DNA from: Cryobacterium sp. HLT2-28 | Lineage (GTDB): Bacteria; Actinomycetota; Actinomycetes; Actinomycetales; Microbacteriaceae | DNA: 64,000 bases | Assembly: GCF_004402495.1 (NCBI RefSeq) | Contig: NZ_SOFH01000031.1 | Span: 83,356-147,355, forward strand | Reading direction: 5' to 3' | Shown: positions 54,142 to 62,209 of the stretch, piece by piece | Numbering within the stretch: position 1 is the first letter of the stretch | Layout: each line of letters opens with the position of its first letter | Position numbers and translations under genes: made by a program | The notes under the pieces: generated by a model | The model's database searches: none | Seen by the model: the letters and a program-made list of their open reading frames with translations, nothing else | What the model was told of the DNA's origin: nothing

Positions 54142-54779
54142 CGATCCTGGTGGTCATCGCCAAGGAATGCGTGCCCGGCAAGGTCAAGACCCGGCTGCAC
54201 CCGCCGCTCAGCCTCGCCCAGGCGGCCGAGCTCGCCGCCGCGAGCCTGGACGACACCCTGCGGGCTGTGTCGAGCCTGCCGGCCACCCGCCGCATCCTCG
54301 CCTTCGACGGCATCGTGCCGCCCGGCGCGGCCGCGGGATTCGAGATCCTTCCCCAGGTCGCCGGGGGCCTCGACGAACGCCTCGCCGCGATCTTCGACCA
54401 CTGCGACGAACCGACCGTCCTGATCGGGATGGACACGCCTCAGGTCACCACCGCACTCCTCGAACCGGTCTTCACGGACTGGACCGACGACGTTGACGCC
54501 TGGATCGGCATCGCCGACGACGGCGGATTCTGGGCGCTCGCGCTCGCCGAGCCGCGGGGGGACCTCATTCGCGGCATCCCGATGTCCCAGGGCGACACCG
54601 GTGCCCGCCAGCTCGAGCGGCTGCGCGCGGCCGGACTGCAGGTGGCGTTCCTCCCCACCCTCACCGATGTGGACACGATCGACGACGCGCACACCGTCGC
54701 GGGCATCGCCCCCGACGGCGGATTCGCCCGGGTGCTGGCCACCATGCTCGGGCCGGATGAGAACGGAAAGACCCGATGA
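54138..54779 (+). CDS. DUF2064 protein (GT-A-like nucleotidyltransferase fold)
   Basis: 213 residues: ILVVIAKECVPGKVKTRLHP, then FEILPQVAGGLDERLAAIFD, LIGMDTPQVTTALL and GIADDGGFWALALAEPRGDL. DUF2064 (TIGR04282-related) proteins have the fold of sugar nucleotidyltransferases; the KVKTRLHPPL loop sits where these bind nucleotide. Biochemical role is unsettled. Overlaps at both ends place it in the GT2-DUF2064-methyltransferase operon. Confidence 0.85.
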   Translation: MTILVVIAKECVPGKVKTRLHPPLSLAQAAELAAASLDDTLRAVSSLPATRRILAFDGIVPPGAAAGFEILPQVAGGLDERLAAIFDHCDEPTVLIGMDTPQVTTALLEPVFTDWTDDVDAWIGIADDGGFWALALAEPRGDLIRGIPMSQGDTGARQLERLRAAGLQVAFLPTLTDVDTIDDAHTVAGIAPDGGFARVLATMLGPDENGKTR

Positions 54780-55492
54780 CGCTCCTGGCCCGGACCGACG
54801 CCCGGGACGACGCCCTGGGCGAGCTCTTCGAACCGTCGACCTTCGGTGCCGGCGGGGCCGAGCCCTACGCGGCGGCGCTGCGGAACGCGGAGAATGTGCT
54901 CTACCTGCGCCGCGCCCGGTCGGAGCCGCACGCCCTGCCGTTCGTGATCGACGCGGGACGGTGGAGCGCGGATGCCGACGCCACCGACCTCCGCCTCCTC
55001 ACCGGAATCACCGGTCCGGTGCTCGACATCGGCTGCGGGCCCGGTCGGATGGTGCGCGCGGCGATGGGCCTCGGCCTCTCCGCCCTCGGCATCGACGTGT
55101 CGGCGACCGCGGTGCGGATGGCCGTGGACTCGGGGCTGAGCGTGTTGCGCCGCAGCGTGTTCGACCCCATGCCGCTCGAGGGCGCCTGGGCGGCCGCGCT
55201 GCTCGTGGACGGCAACATCGGCATCGGCGGCGACCCGTCCGCCCTGCTGGAGCGTTGCGCGGCCCTGCTCGCCCCGGACGGCGCGTTGCTGGTGGAGCTG
55301 AGCCAGGACCCCGACACCGACGACCGCTACGACGGCACGATCGAGGATGCCTCCGGCGGCCGGAGCGCCATCTTCCCCTGGGCCGAACTTGGCCTGGCCG
55401 GCCTGCGTGAGCGTGCCGGCGACGCCGGACTGTTCGTCGCCGAGGACTGGCGGCAGGGCGGCCGCTGGTTCGCCCGGTTGCTGCGCGCTTAG
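54776..55492 (+). CDS. Class I SAM-dependent methyltransferase
   Basis: 238 residues. SAM loop PVLDIGCGPGRMVRAAMGLG, acidic ALGIDVSATAVRMA, then LLVDGNIGIGGDP and a motif IV-like GALLVELSQDPDTDDR. The N-terminal 50 residues have an acidic stretch. It ends the operon from 53473 and converges on the membrane protein gene with a 4-bp overlap. Substrate unknown, perhaps the product of the adjacent glycosyltransferase. Confidence 0.86.
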   Translation: MTLLARTDARDDALGELFEPSTFGAGGAEPYAAALRNAENVLYLRRARSEPHALPFVIDAGRWSADADATDLRLLTGITGPVLDIGCGPGRMVRAAMGLGLSALGIDVSATAVRMAVDSGLSVLRRSVFDPMPLEGAWAAALLVDGNIGIGGDPSALLERCAALLAPDGALLVELSQDPDTDDRYDGTIEDASGGRSAIFPWAELGLAGLRERAGDAGLFVAEDWRQGGRWFARLLRA

Positions 55493-55998
55493 AGCGGCCG
55501 CCGCCGGCCGGCCCGGCTGGCGCGCGCGTAGAGCGCGGCGGACGCCGCCGTGCCCAGCACCGCGATCACGACCCAGAACACGGCGAGATTCGTGCCGTAA
55601 TCCAGCGGGAGCACGGTCGGGTTCTCCGGGGCCCGACCCTGGGTCTGCGCCACGATCTCGGGCACGACGATCAGCGTCATGATCGAGCCCAGAACGATCG
55701 CGCCCTGGAGGACGGCGACGACCGTGCCGGCCAGTCGCCGGCCCGCGCGGCGCAGCAGCACCCCTCCGAAGAAGACGAGGGGGGCGATGACGGCGTCGTG
55801 GACGAGGATCGCCGCCCCGACCCAGAGGGCCACGCCGGGAAGCCGGGCGATCCGCACGGTGTCCACCATGACCCAGGCACCCCAGGCGAGGCCGGCGGCA
55901 CCGAGCAGGACGAGGGTGGCGCGGGCCACGCGCATGCCCCGGCCGGGAGCCGCCCGCTCCGGGGTCAGGGCGACGGATGCTGTGCTGACCTGGTTCAT
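55489..55998 (-). CDS. Small four-helix membrane protein
   Basis: 169 residues with four predicted helices (about 25-48, 55-77, 85-110, 130-150) and an Arg-rich C-terminus. No known family recognised. Its start overlaps the stop of the molybdopterin oxidoreductase gene by 4 bp, so it may be a subunit or assembly partner of that enzyme. Confidence 0.75.
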   Translation of the reverse strand: MNQVSTASVALTPERAAPGRGMRVARATLVLLGAAGLAWGAWVMVDTVRIARLPGVALWVGAAILVHDAVIAPLVFFGGVLLRRAGRRLAGTVVAVLQGAIVLGSIMTLIVVPEIVAQTQGRAPENPTVLPLDYGTNLAVFWVVIAVLGTAASAALYARASRAGRRRPL

Positions 55999-57260
55999 GC
56001 GGTGATCGCCTCGATTCGACTCAGCCATTTCGTCTGCAGCACGCCCGGCCGGCCGGGGGCGATCATCCGCGCCGGGTAGCCGTGCTCGAGGTCGAGGGTC
56101 TCGCCGTTGAGCTCGAGCGCCACCAGGGTGAGCGGGTCCCGCACGTACTCCGGGCCCATCTGGGTCTGCCGGAAACTGCCGCGTTCTTCCAGGCTCACCA
56201 GCTTGAACGAGGTGTCCGCGCCGGCGCCGACCAGGTCGGCGAGGTCGCGCAGCCGAACGCCGCGCCAGGCGGCCATCTGGCTCCAGCCCTCGACGCAGGC
56301 GATGGGGAGCGTGACTTCGGTTTGCGGCATCCGTTCGAGCTCGGGCCGGGTGAAACTGCGTTCCACGCCGCCGTGGGTGACCGTGAGCACCCACCCCGCG
56401 ATGACCGCCTCGGTGACATTCGCCTGCTTCGAGGTGCGGTTGACGGGGACGCCCTGCTGGCCGACCCCCTTCTTGCGCGGACCGAAGGCGTTCACCGCGT
56501 CGAGCGGTGCGAACGTCTGGCCGGCAGTCAGCCCGACAACCGCGGCGACGGCGACGCCGACCGTGGCGAGGAATCCGCGGCGGCTCACCTTCTCGGCGGC
56601 CGGCGGGGTGGCGTCCAGGTAGGCGATGAGCCGGCCGGTCAGCCCGGTCGACCGGCTGCTGCCCCACAGCCGCTCGGCTTCGGTGCCCGCGACACGTTCG
56701 GCGGGCACCGCATCGGTGAGGTGGTCGGTGCCGGGCCCGTAATCTGTTCGTTTGCGCCAGAACCGGGCGATGATCGGCAGCTTGATGCCGATGTGCAGCG
56801 CCAGCGAACCGATCAGCACCCAGGCCAGGGCGAAGTGCACCTGCCGGAACGGGAACGGCCACGGGTACCACTGGTACGTGTTGAGTAGCCCGATCGTGAT
56901 CTGCACGAGGGATGCGCCCACGAACAGGGCGATCGACGCCCGCTCCAGGAGGTGCACGAAGGAACGCACCGGCGGGTAGGCGAAGAGGTCGGGGAACACG
57001 ACGTAGAGCTTGGCCAGCAGCAGCGGAAAACACGCGATCCCGGCGATGATGTGGGTGCCCTCGGTGAACTGATAGAGGAACTCCGGCCTGGTGGGGAAAC
57101 GCATCCCGGGCAGCGGCTGTTGCAGGAAATGGCTGTACAGCCCGGTGCCGAAGCAGACCAGGAACGCGGCGCCGAGCAGACGGCCGATCACTGTCGCCAT
57201 CCGCGGGTTGCGCGCCGGCGACGCCAGGGATCGCTGGGCTTCGTACATCAAACGGCGCAT
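55995..57260 (-). CDS. Membrane-bound molybdopterin oxidoreductase (cytochrome b-like domain fused to sulfite-oxidase fold)
   Basis: 421 residues. The first 180 have four or five helices with regularly placed His (YQFTEGTHIIAGIACFP, RSFVHLLERASI, QVHFALAWVLIGSLALHIGI), as in di-haem cytochrome b domains. A twin-Arg helix KVSRRGFLATVGVAVAAV links to a sulfite-oxidase-type molybdenum domain with the Mo-ligand Cys in LPIACVEGWSQMAAWRGVRL and EHGYPARMIAPGRPGVLQTK. This joins in one chain what YedY/YedZ (MsrP/MsrQ) do in two. Start ATG 57260 lacks a clear ribosome site; GTG 57272 is possible. Confidence 0.84.
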   Translation of the reverse strand: MRRLMYEAQRSLASPARNPRMATVIGRLLGAAFLVCFGTGLYSHFLQQPLPGMRFPTRPEFLYQFTEGTHIIAGIACFPLLLAKLYVVFPDLFAYPPVRSFVHLLERASIALFVGASLVQITIGLLNTYQWYPWPFPFRQVHFALAWVLIGSLALHIGIKLPIIARFWRKRTDYGPGTDHLTDAVPAERVAGTEAERLWGSSRSTGLTGRLIAYLDATPPAAEKVSRRGFLATVGVAVAAVVGLTAGQTFAPLDAVNAFGPRKKGVGQQGVPVNRTSKQANVTEAVIAGWVLTVTHGGVERSFTRPELERMPQTEVTLPIACVEGWSQMAAWRGVRLRDLADLVGAGADTSFKLVSLEERGSFRQTQMGPEYVRDPLTLVALELNGETLDLEHGYPARMIAPGRPGVLQTKWLSRIEAITA

Positions 57261-57371
57261 AGTCCATTGCACCAGTTTCGAGCGGCCGGGGCGGCCCGGA
57301 ATCCTTACGGTTCGATGACGCGCGCAGGCCTGGGTCCGGTGGCCGGCCCGGGACTCCGACAGGATGGCAGT

Positions 57372-58775
57372 GTGCGAATCACTGTCGTCTCCCTGCTCCT
57401 TGCCGCCATCGCGGCGCTCACCGGGTTCGGGGTGGCGAACTTGGACCTGTTCGCACCCGGCCGCGACACGGTGCCGCTTCTCGTCTCCCTCTCCGTCGTC
57501 TGGCTGCTGTTCGCCGCCGCGGTGATCGCGCTCCGGGGCGTCCGCGGGCGGGCGGTCGTGGTGCTCATCCTGGCCGGTTCGATCGGGATCGGCGCCGCCG
57601 CCATGATCGGGCCACCCAACACGAGCACCGACTCTGCCCGGTATGCGTGGGACGGAATCGTGGCGAACGCCGGCGTGTCGCCGTATGCGTATGTGCCCTC
57701 CGACCCTCGCCTCGATTCCCTGAGGCCGGACTGGCTGTTCCCGGCCCCGCAGATCGGGGCTGACGGATCCGCCCGCTGCGTCGGCGAGCGCATCCAGACC
57801 GTGCACCGGGGCGGGCCGGACGAGGTGCTCTGCTCGGCGTTGAACCGCACCAGCGTCCCCACCATCTACCCGCCCGCCGCCGAACTGTACTTCGCCGGAG
57901 TGCGTATGGTCACCGGGCCGGGTCCGGCCTATTGGCCGTTGCAGCTGACCGGGCTGCTGCTCAGCGTCGGCACCACCGTGATGCTCCTGTTCGGGATGCG
58001 CCGCCGCGGCATCGACCTGCGCCGTGCCGCGCTGTGGGCGTGGTGCCCGCTCGTGGCATCCGAGGCCGTCACCAACTCCCACGTCGACCTGCTCGGAGTC
58101 GTCTTCACCCTCGCCGCCGTCTTCCTGGTCACCCGGGAACGCTACTGGAGGGGCGGCATCGCCCTCGGCGCGGCGATCGCCACCAAACTGATCCCGGTGA
58201 TCGCGGCCCCGGCGTTGCTCCGCCGGCAGGGCTGGAAGGTGATCGTCGCCGCCGTCGTCACCTTCCTCGTTCTGTACGTCCCCTACGTCCTCACCACCGG
58301 AATCGGGGTCCTCGGCTACCTGCCCGGCTACCTCACCGAGGAGGGGTACCAGGACGGCACCCGGTTCGCGCTCGTCTCGCTGGTCGCGCCCGGCGGTGCC
58401 GGGGTCTACGTCGTTGCCATCCTGCTCGCCGGAGTCGCCGCACTCACCCTGTGGAAGACCGATCCGGCCCAGCCCTGGCTCGGCCAGCTCCTGATGATCG
58501 GCAGCACGTTGATCATCCTCAGCCCCCGCTACCCGTGGTACGCCCTGCTTCTCGTGCCGTTCGTCGCCCTGAGCGGCCGGTGGGAATGGCTCGTCGTGCC
58601 GATCGCGCTGAGCATCCGGATGCTGGTGCCGTCCGTGCAGCTCACCCGGGTGACCCTCGCCGTGGCGGTCATCCTCATCGTTGCCATGGCGTTCCGCCGG
58701 GCCGGTCCGGGTGCGGTCGAACGTCTGCTCCACTGGGGGCCGTTCCGGGGGAGACCGCCCGGTCGATCGGCCTGA
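57372..58775 (+). CDS. GT-C mannosyltransferase-like membrane protein (GT87/DUF2029 type)
   Basis: 467 residues, about 11 helices. The first outer loop has NTSTDSARYAWDGIVANAG, with Asp and Arg residues like the catalytic region of polyprenyl-phosphate-mannose-dependent mannosyltransferases, and SPYAYVPSDPRLDSLRP, typical of the family. LSPRYPWYALLLVPFVAL near the end is also conserved. The GTG at 57372 has AGGA 7 nt upstream. Divergent from the molybdenum enzyme, followed by a strong terminator. Uses a lipid-linked sugar on the outer face (inference). Confidence 0.82.
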   Translation: MRITVVSLLLAAIAALTGFGVANLDLFAPGRDTVPLLVSLSVVWLLFAAAVIALRGVRGRAVVVLILAGSIGIGAAAMIGPPNTSTDSARYAWDGIVANAGVSPYAYVPSDPRLDSLRPDWLFPAPQIGADGSARCVGERIQTVHRGGPDEVLCSALNRTSVPTIYPPAAELYFAGVRMVTGPGPAYWPLQLTGLLLSVGTTVMLLFGMRRRGIDLRRAALWAWCPLVASEAVTNSHVDLLGVVFTLAAVFLVTRERYWRGGIALGAAIATKLIPVIAAPALLRRQGWKVIVAAVVTFLVLYVPYVLTTGIGVLGYLPGYLTEEGYQDGTRFALVSLVAPGGAGVYVVAILLAGVAALTLWKTDPAQPWLGQLLMIGSTLIILSPRYPWYALLLVPFVALSGRWEWLVVPIALSIRMLVPSVQLTRVTLAVAVILIVAMAFRRAGPGAVERLLHWGPFRGRPPGRSA

Positions 58776-58784
58776 GGCACGCAG

Positions 58785-58818
58785 AAAGGCGCCTTCGTCC
58801 AGTGACGAAGGCGCCTTT
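58785..58818. terminator. Bidirectional intrinsic terminator
   Basis: A perfect 15-bp stem (AAAGGCGCCTTCGTC and its complement) with a CAGT loop. T-rich ends lie on both strands. It sits between the convergent stops at 58775 and 58844. Confidence 0.92.
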
Positions 58819-58843
58819 TCCTCTATACCGGGGTCGCGGGGTG

Positions 58844-59524
58844 CTACTTGGTGGCGACGGTGATCTTCGCGATGCCGACGAGGAGCTGGTCGGCGACGGC
58901 CTCCGTCTTGAACGTGCTGTTCAGCAGGCCGGCGGCCTCGGCGGAGATGTGCACGGTGGTGCCTTCGAGGATGGCGTTGTCGCCGTCCATCTGCAGCGGC
59001 TTGAGCGTGCCGCCGTAGAGGTTGAAGAGCAACACCTGGGTGGCCGCGGAGGTGCCGTTGACGCTGACGTCACCGAACAGCTTCGAGGAGCCGGGGTCGA
59101 TGGTGAAGTTGGTCAGTTCGACCGTCGTGTCGCCGGCGGTCAGCGAGAAGCCGGAACCCTCGTGCTCGATCGAGCCCTGGACGAACGGACGGTAGCTCTC
59201 GTTCGGGTCGTAGTAGTCCACGTTCCCGCCGGTGATCGGGAAGTGCAGGCTGCCGTCGACCAGGGTGGCGGTTCCGACGGTGCCGGGGGTGAGGCCCAGG
59301 CTGGTCAGCGCCGTGGCGAAGTCGGCGTCGAGGAGAACGGCGGTGTCGACGCCCTTGAGCGAGGGGATCGAGGCGACGGGCTTCGGGGTGGCCTCGGCGG
59401 AGGAGGACGCGGACGGCTTGGCGGCCGACCCGGTGGCCTCGGCGCCGCTGGAGCACGCGGCGAGGCCGGCGATGAGCAGTCCGGCAGTGGCGAGGCTGAT
59501 GGTGGCCTTGGAGAATGAACGCAT
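58844..59524 (-). CDS. Secreted lipoprotein of unknown function
   Basis: 226 residues. The signal peptide ends in LLIAGLAACSSGAE, a clear lipobox with acylated Cys24. A Ser/Ala/Pro linker (about 28-50) leads to a beta-rich domain with HFPITGGNVDYYDPNESYRP and GSGFSLTAGDTTVELTNFTI. No family can be named. ATG 59524 has AAAGGG 8 nt upstream. Single gene, ended by the strong terminator at 58785. Confidence 0.82.
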   Translation of the reverse strand: MRSFSKATISLATAGLLIAGLAACSSGAEATGSAAKPSASSSAEATPKPVASIPSLKGVDTAVLLDADFATALTSLGLTPGTVGTATLVDGSLHFPITGGNVDYYDPNESYRPFVQGSIEHEGSGFSLTAGDTTVELTNFTIDPGSSKLFGDVSVNGTSAATQVLLFNLYGGTLKPLQMDGDNAILEGTTVHISAEAAGLLNSTFKTEAVADQLLVGIAKITVATK

Positions 59525-59724
59525 GGTGTGATCCCTTTGTCTGTGTGGTTGGTCTGTGGGGTGTTGCTGTGAAGGTGGAGCAGCGTGTGGTGCTGACAAT
59601 GGTTCGGTTCGAACGCCGAATCGGTTTGGAAAAAACCCACACCGGTTCGAAATCTCCGGATCGGCCGCGTGATCACGCGGCTCTTCCGCGGATGGAGCGC
59701 CGCCGCCGCGGTCGCCCGGGCGCG

Positions 59725-59752
59725 AAAAAGCGGCCGAGGAATCCTCGGCCGC
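59725..59752 (-). terminator. Intrinsic terminator of the zincin-like gene
   Basis: Read on the minus strand, GCGGCCGAGGA pairs with TCCTCGGCCGC and is followed directly by TTTTT. It lies about 63 bp after the stop at 59815. Confidence 0.88.
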
Positions 59753-59788
59753 GTGGGTGGGCTGTCGCCGGGCGGCGTTCGCCTGGCA

Positions 59789-59833
59789 GTGGCGGAAGCT
59801 AGAAGTGGCGGAAGCTAGAAGTGGCGGAACCGG
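59789..59833. repeat. 16-bp tandem repeat across a stop codon
   Basis: GTGGCGGAAGCTAGAA occurs twice (59789, 59805) and its first 9 bases a third time at 59821. The units include the end and stop of the zincin-like gene, so the last codons are copied downstream of it. Confidence 0.85.
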
Positions 59834-60267
59834 TCCGGTGCCAGGTCCCAGGGGTCCTTGCCCAGCAGCTCCGCGATGGCGCGGAACACGCAGCTCTCGA
59901 TGACCATCCTCCGGTGCAGGTCGTCATTGCGGTGCAGCCGGGTGAGGCGCTGGATCGGCAGCCGGTAGAAGACGATCCGGCGTTCTGCGGCGGTCACGGT
60001 CCACCGCTCGACCCCGACGTCGGGGATCACCGCGTACGGTCCGGCCGCCACCTCGAAGGTGACGTCGCTCAGTTCGTCCGGCCAGACCGAGCGCAGATAG
60101 TCGATGGTCGAGGCCAGCGTCATGTCGAACTGGCTGATCCTGGTCTGCAGCGGCGGCAGGAACGGTCCGGTGACCGAGCTGCGGATGCCGCGGCCGTGCC
60201 GGTCACGGCCCCGGCCGCGTCGGGTCGGCGCGGGCGTCGGTGCGGCGGCACGGCGGATTCGGGACAT
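59815..60267 (-). CDS. Metallopeptidase-family (zincin-like) protein, Rv3259 type
   Basis: 150 residues. A basic N-terminus with RRGRGRDRHGRGIRSSVTGP is followed by RISQFDMTLASTIDYLRSVW, EVAAGPYAVIP and RRIVFYRLPIQRLTRLHRND, the pattern of the small protein next to DUF3499 in actinobacteria (Rv3259 in M. tuberculosis). The usual HExxH zinc motif is absent; the helix reads RRMVIESCVFRAIAELLG, so peptidase activity is doubtful. ATG 60267 is used because GTG 60273 abuts the -10 box TAGGAT. Divergent from the DUF3499 gene. Confidence 0.82.
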   Translation of the reverse strand: MSRIRRAAAPTPAPTRRGRGRDRHGRGIRSSVTGPFLPPLQTRISQFDMTLASTIDYLRSVWPDELSDVTFEVAAGPYAVIPDVGVERWTVTAAERRIVFYRLPIQRLTRLHRNDDLHRRMVIESCVFRAIAELLGKDPWDLAPDRFRHF

Positions 60268-60273
60268 GGTCAC

Positions 60274-60279
60274 ATCCTA
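60274..60279 (-). promoter_or_regulatory. -10 box TAGGAT for leaderless zincin-like gene
   Basis: On the minus strand TAGGAT is followed by 6 nt and the ATG at 60267. It is back-to-back with the promoter of the DUF3499 gene, 18 bp away. Confidence 0.55.
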
Positions 60280-60297
60280 GTTCCGGCGCGGTGAGGG

Positions 60298-60303
60298 TAG
60301 CCT
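60298..60303 (+). promoter_or_regulatory. -10 box TAGCCT for leaderless DUF3499 gene
   Basis: TAGCCT is followed by 7 nt and the ATG at 60311. Confidence 0.55.
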
Positions 60304-60310
60304 GAAGGCA

Positions 60311-60529
60311 ATGTCTTCCAGGCCCTGTTCCCGCGTCGCCTGCCCGGATGAGTCCGTGGCTACCCTTACCTTCGACTACGGCGATTCGATGGCCGTGCTC
60401 GGGCCGCTTTCCCTGGTGCGGGAACCGCACAGTTTCGACCTGTGCGACCGGCACGCTCGCCTCACCTCGGCGCCCCAGGGCTGGCAGCTCGTGCGGCTGC
60501 GCACGATGCCGGCTCAGCCTCGCGACTAG
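60311..60529 (+). CDS. DUF3499 family protein
   Basis: 72 residues. Cys pairs in RPCSRVACPDES and a Cys-His set in FDLCDRHARL suggest a small zinc-binding fold. VATLTFDYGDSMAVLGPLS and APQGWQLVRL are conserved in DUF3499, found next to Rv3259-like genes in most actinobacteria. It is a little shorter than typical members, having no C-terminal extension. In relatives a phosphomannomutase gene follows; here an amino-acid permease does. Confidence 0.85.
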   Translation: MSSRPCSRVACPDESVATLTFDYGDSMAVLGPLSLVREPHSFDLCDRHARLTSAPQGWQLVRLRTMPAQPRD

Positions 60530-60560
60530 GTTCACGCTCGAACCGATCCCACCGGGCGGC

Positions 60561-60619
60561 GTTACGGTCAGGTTTCGGCCCGTGCCTGTCGGTGCGGGTC
60601 CCGTTACGGTCTGGTTTCG
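60561..60619 (+). repeat. Pair of 17-bp direct repeats, 42 bp apart
   Basis: GTTACGGTCAGGTTTCG (60561) and GTTACGGTCTGGTTTCG (60603) differ at one base. They lie in the 200-bp gap before the permease gene and could be a paired regulator site. Nothing else is seen in this gap. Confidence 0.65.
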
Positions 60620-60729
60620 CGCCGCGCGTGTCGTTTCGGGCCTTCATGAGGCCGACATAGATTGACCGGACACCCCTGAACGAGTGCCCGGCCCGACCGG
60701 GTGCCCGTTCGCGATGACCTTGGAGTCTC

Positions 60730-62196
60730 ATGGCGTTCCTGCCGAAAACCGACCATTCACCGGCGACGACGGGCGGGAGGGACAGCCAGCTCGCCCATAC
60801 GCTCAAGCCGCGCCACCTCTCGATGATCGCCATCGCCGGGGTGATCGGGGCCGGCCTGTTCGTCGGTTCGGGGGCGGCCATCCAGCAGGCCGGGCCGGGC
60901 ATTCTCGTCGCCTACGCCGCGGCCGGCCTTGTGGTGATCCTGGTCATGCGGATGCTGGGGGAGATGGCCGCCGCCCACCCGGAGACCGGCTCGTTTTCCA
61001 GCTACGCCGACAAGGCGCTCGGGCGCTGGGCCGGCCTGAGCATCGGCTGGTTGTACGCGTGGTTCTGGATCATCGTCCTCGGCATCGAGGCAACCGCGGG
61101 TGCCGCGATAGTGCACCGCTGGATCCCGGCGGTCGACCAGTGGGTGTGGGCGCTGGTGCTGATGGTGCTGTTGACCCTGACCAACGTCGCCTCGGTGAAG
61201 ATGTTCGGTGAGTTCGAGTTCTGGTTCGCGTCGATCAAGGTGGCCGCCATCGCGATCTTCCTGCTGCTCGGCGTCGTCGCCATCCTGGGCCTGATGCCCG
61301 GACTCGACGCGCCGGGCCTCAGCAACCTCACCGGTCGTGGCGGGTTCTTCCCCAGCGGCAGCGGCGCGGTCCTCGGTGGCGTTCTCGTGGTCGTGTTCTC
61401 GTTCTTCGGGGCCGAGATCGCCACGATCGCGGCCGGCGAGTCCGAGAACCCGGTCGACGCCGTGAAGAAGGCGGTCAAGTCGACCGTCTGGCGCATCCTC
61501 GTCTTCTACATCGGGTCCATCGCCATCGTGGTCACCCTGCTGCCCTGGGACAGTGCTTCCGTCGCCAAGAGCCCCTACGTCGCAGTGATCGAGCTCTACG
61601 GCATCCCCGGCGCCGGCGCCATCATGGACGTCATCGTGCTGACCAGCGTGCTCTCCTGCCTGAACTCCGGGCTCTACACGGCGAGCCGGATGCTGTTCTC
61701 CCTGTCCGTGCGCGGCGACGCGCCGGCCGCCTGGTCCCGGGTCTCGACCAGTGGGGTGCCCCGCACCGCGGTGCTGGCTTCGACCGTGGTCGGCTTCATC
61801 ACGGTGGGGCTCAACTACCTCGCCCCCGACACCGTGTTCCTGTTCCTGGTGAACACGTCCGGCGCGATCGCCCTGCTGGTCTGGCTCGTCATCGCCGTCT
61901 CCCAGCTCATCCTCCGCCGCCGGATGGGCGCGGAGGCCGCGGGCCGGCTTTCCCTGAAGATGTGGGCGTTCCCCTACCTCACCTGGTTCGCCATCGTCAG
62001 CATCGTCGCCCTGCTCGTCGGGATGGCCATTCTCGAGAAGACCAGGCAGGAACTGCTGATGTCGCTCCTCCTGGCCGCCGTCGTGGCAGGGATCGGCCTG
62101 TGGCGGTACCGGGGCGACACCCGCCCCGGGAAGGCTGCGCGCGAGACGGATGCTCTGGAACCCGCCCCCGACGAACCGGTCGGCTCCGCCCGCTGA
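60730..62196 (+). CDS. Amino acid permease (AroP/GabP type, APC superfamily)
   Basis: 488 residues, 12 predicted helices. It has SQLAHTLKPRHLSMIAIAGV, then GVIGAGLFVGSGAAIQQAGP, and GEMAAAHPETGSFSSYADKA, hallmarks of the amino acid transporter subfamily that includes GabP, AroP and ProY. A hydrophilic tail follows the last helix. The substrate is not certain. It replaces the usual phosphomannomutase gene between DUF3499 and later genes, and an 85-bp element lies 13 bp after its stop. Confidence 0.88.
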   Translation: MAFLPKTDHSPATTGGRDSQLAHTLKPRHLSMIAIAGVIGAGLFVGSGAAIQQAGPGILVAYAAAGLVVILVMRMLGEMAAAHPETGSFSSYADKALGRWAGLSIGWLYAWFWIIVLGIEATAGAAIVHRWIPAVDQWVWALVLMVLLTLTNVASVKMFGEFEFWFASIKVAAIAIFLLLGVVAILGLMPGLDAPGLSNLTGRGGFFPSGSGAVLGGVLVVVFSFFGAEIATIAAGESENPVDAVKKAVKSTVWRILVFYIGSIAIVVTLLPWDSASVAKSPYVAVIELYGIPGAGAIMDVIVLTSVLSCLNSGLYTASRMLFSLSVRGDAPAAWSRVSTSGVPRTAVLASTVVGFITVGLNYLAPDTVFLFLVNTSGAIALLVWLVIAVSQLILRRRMGAEAAGRLSLKMWAFPYLTWFAIVSIVALLVGMAILEKTRQELLMSLLLAAVVAGIGLWRYRGDTRPGKAARETDALEPAPDEPVGSAR

Positions 62197-62209
62197 GCGC
62201 CCGTCCCCG

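Noticed and set aside
55995..58733. Extension of the molybdenum enzyme to 912 residues
   Set aside because: The extra N-terminal part is antisense to the mannosyltransferase gene and is His/Asp/Gly-rich with no domain; the true start is near 57260.
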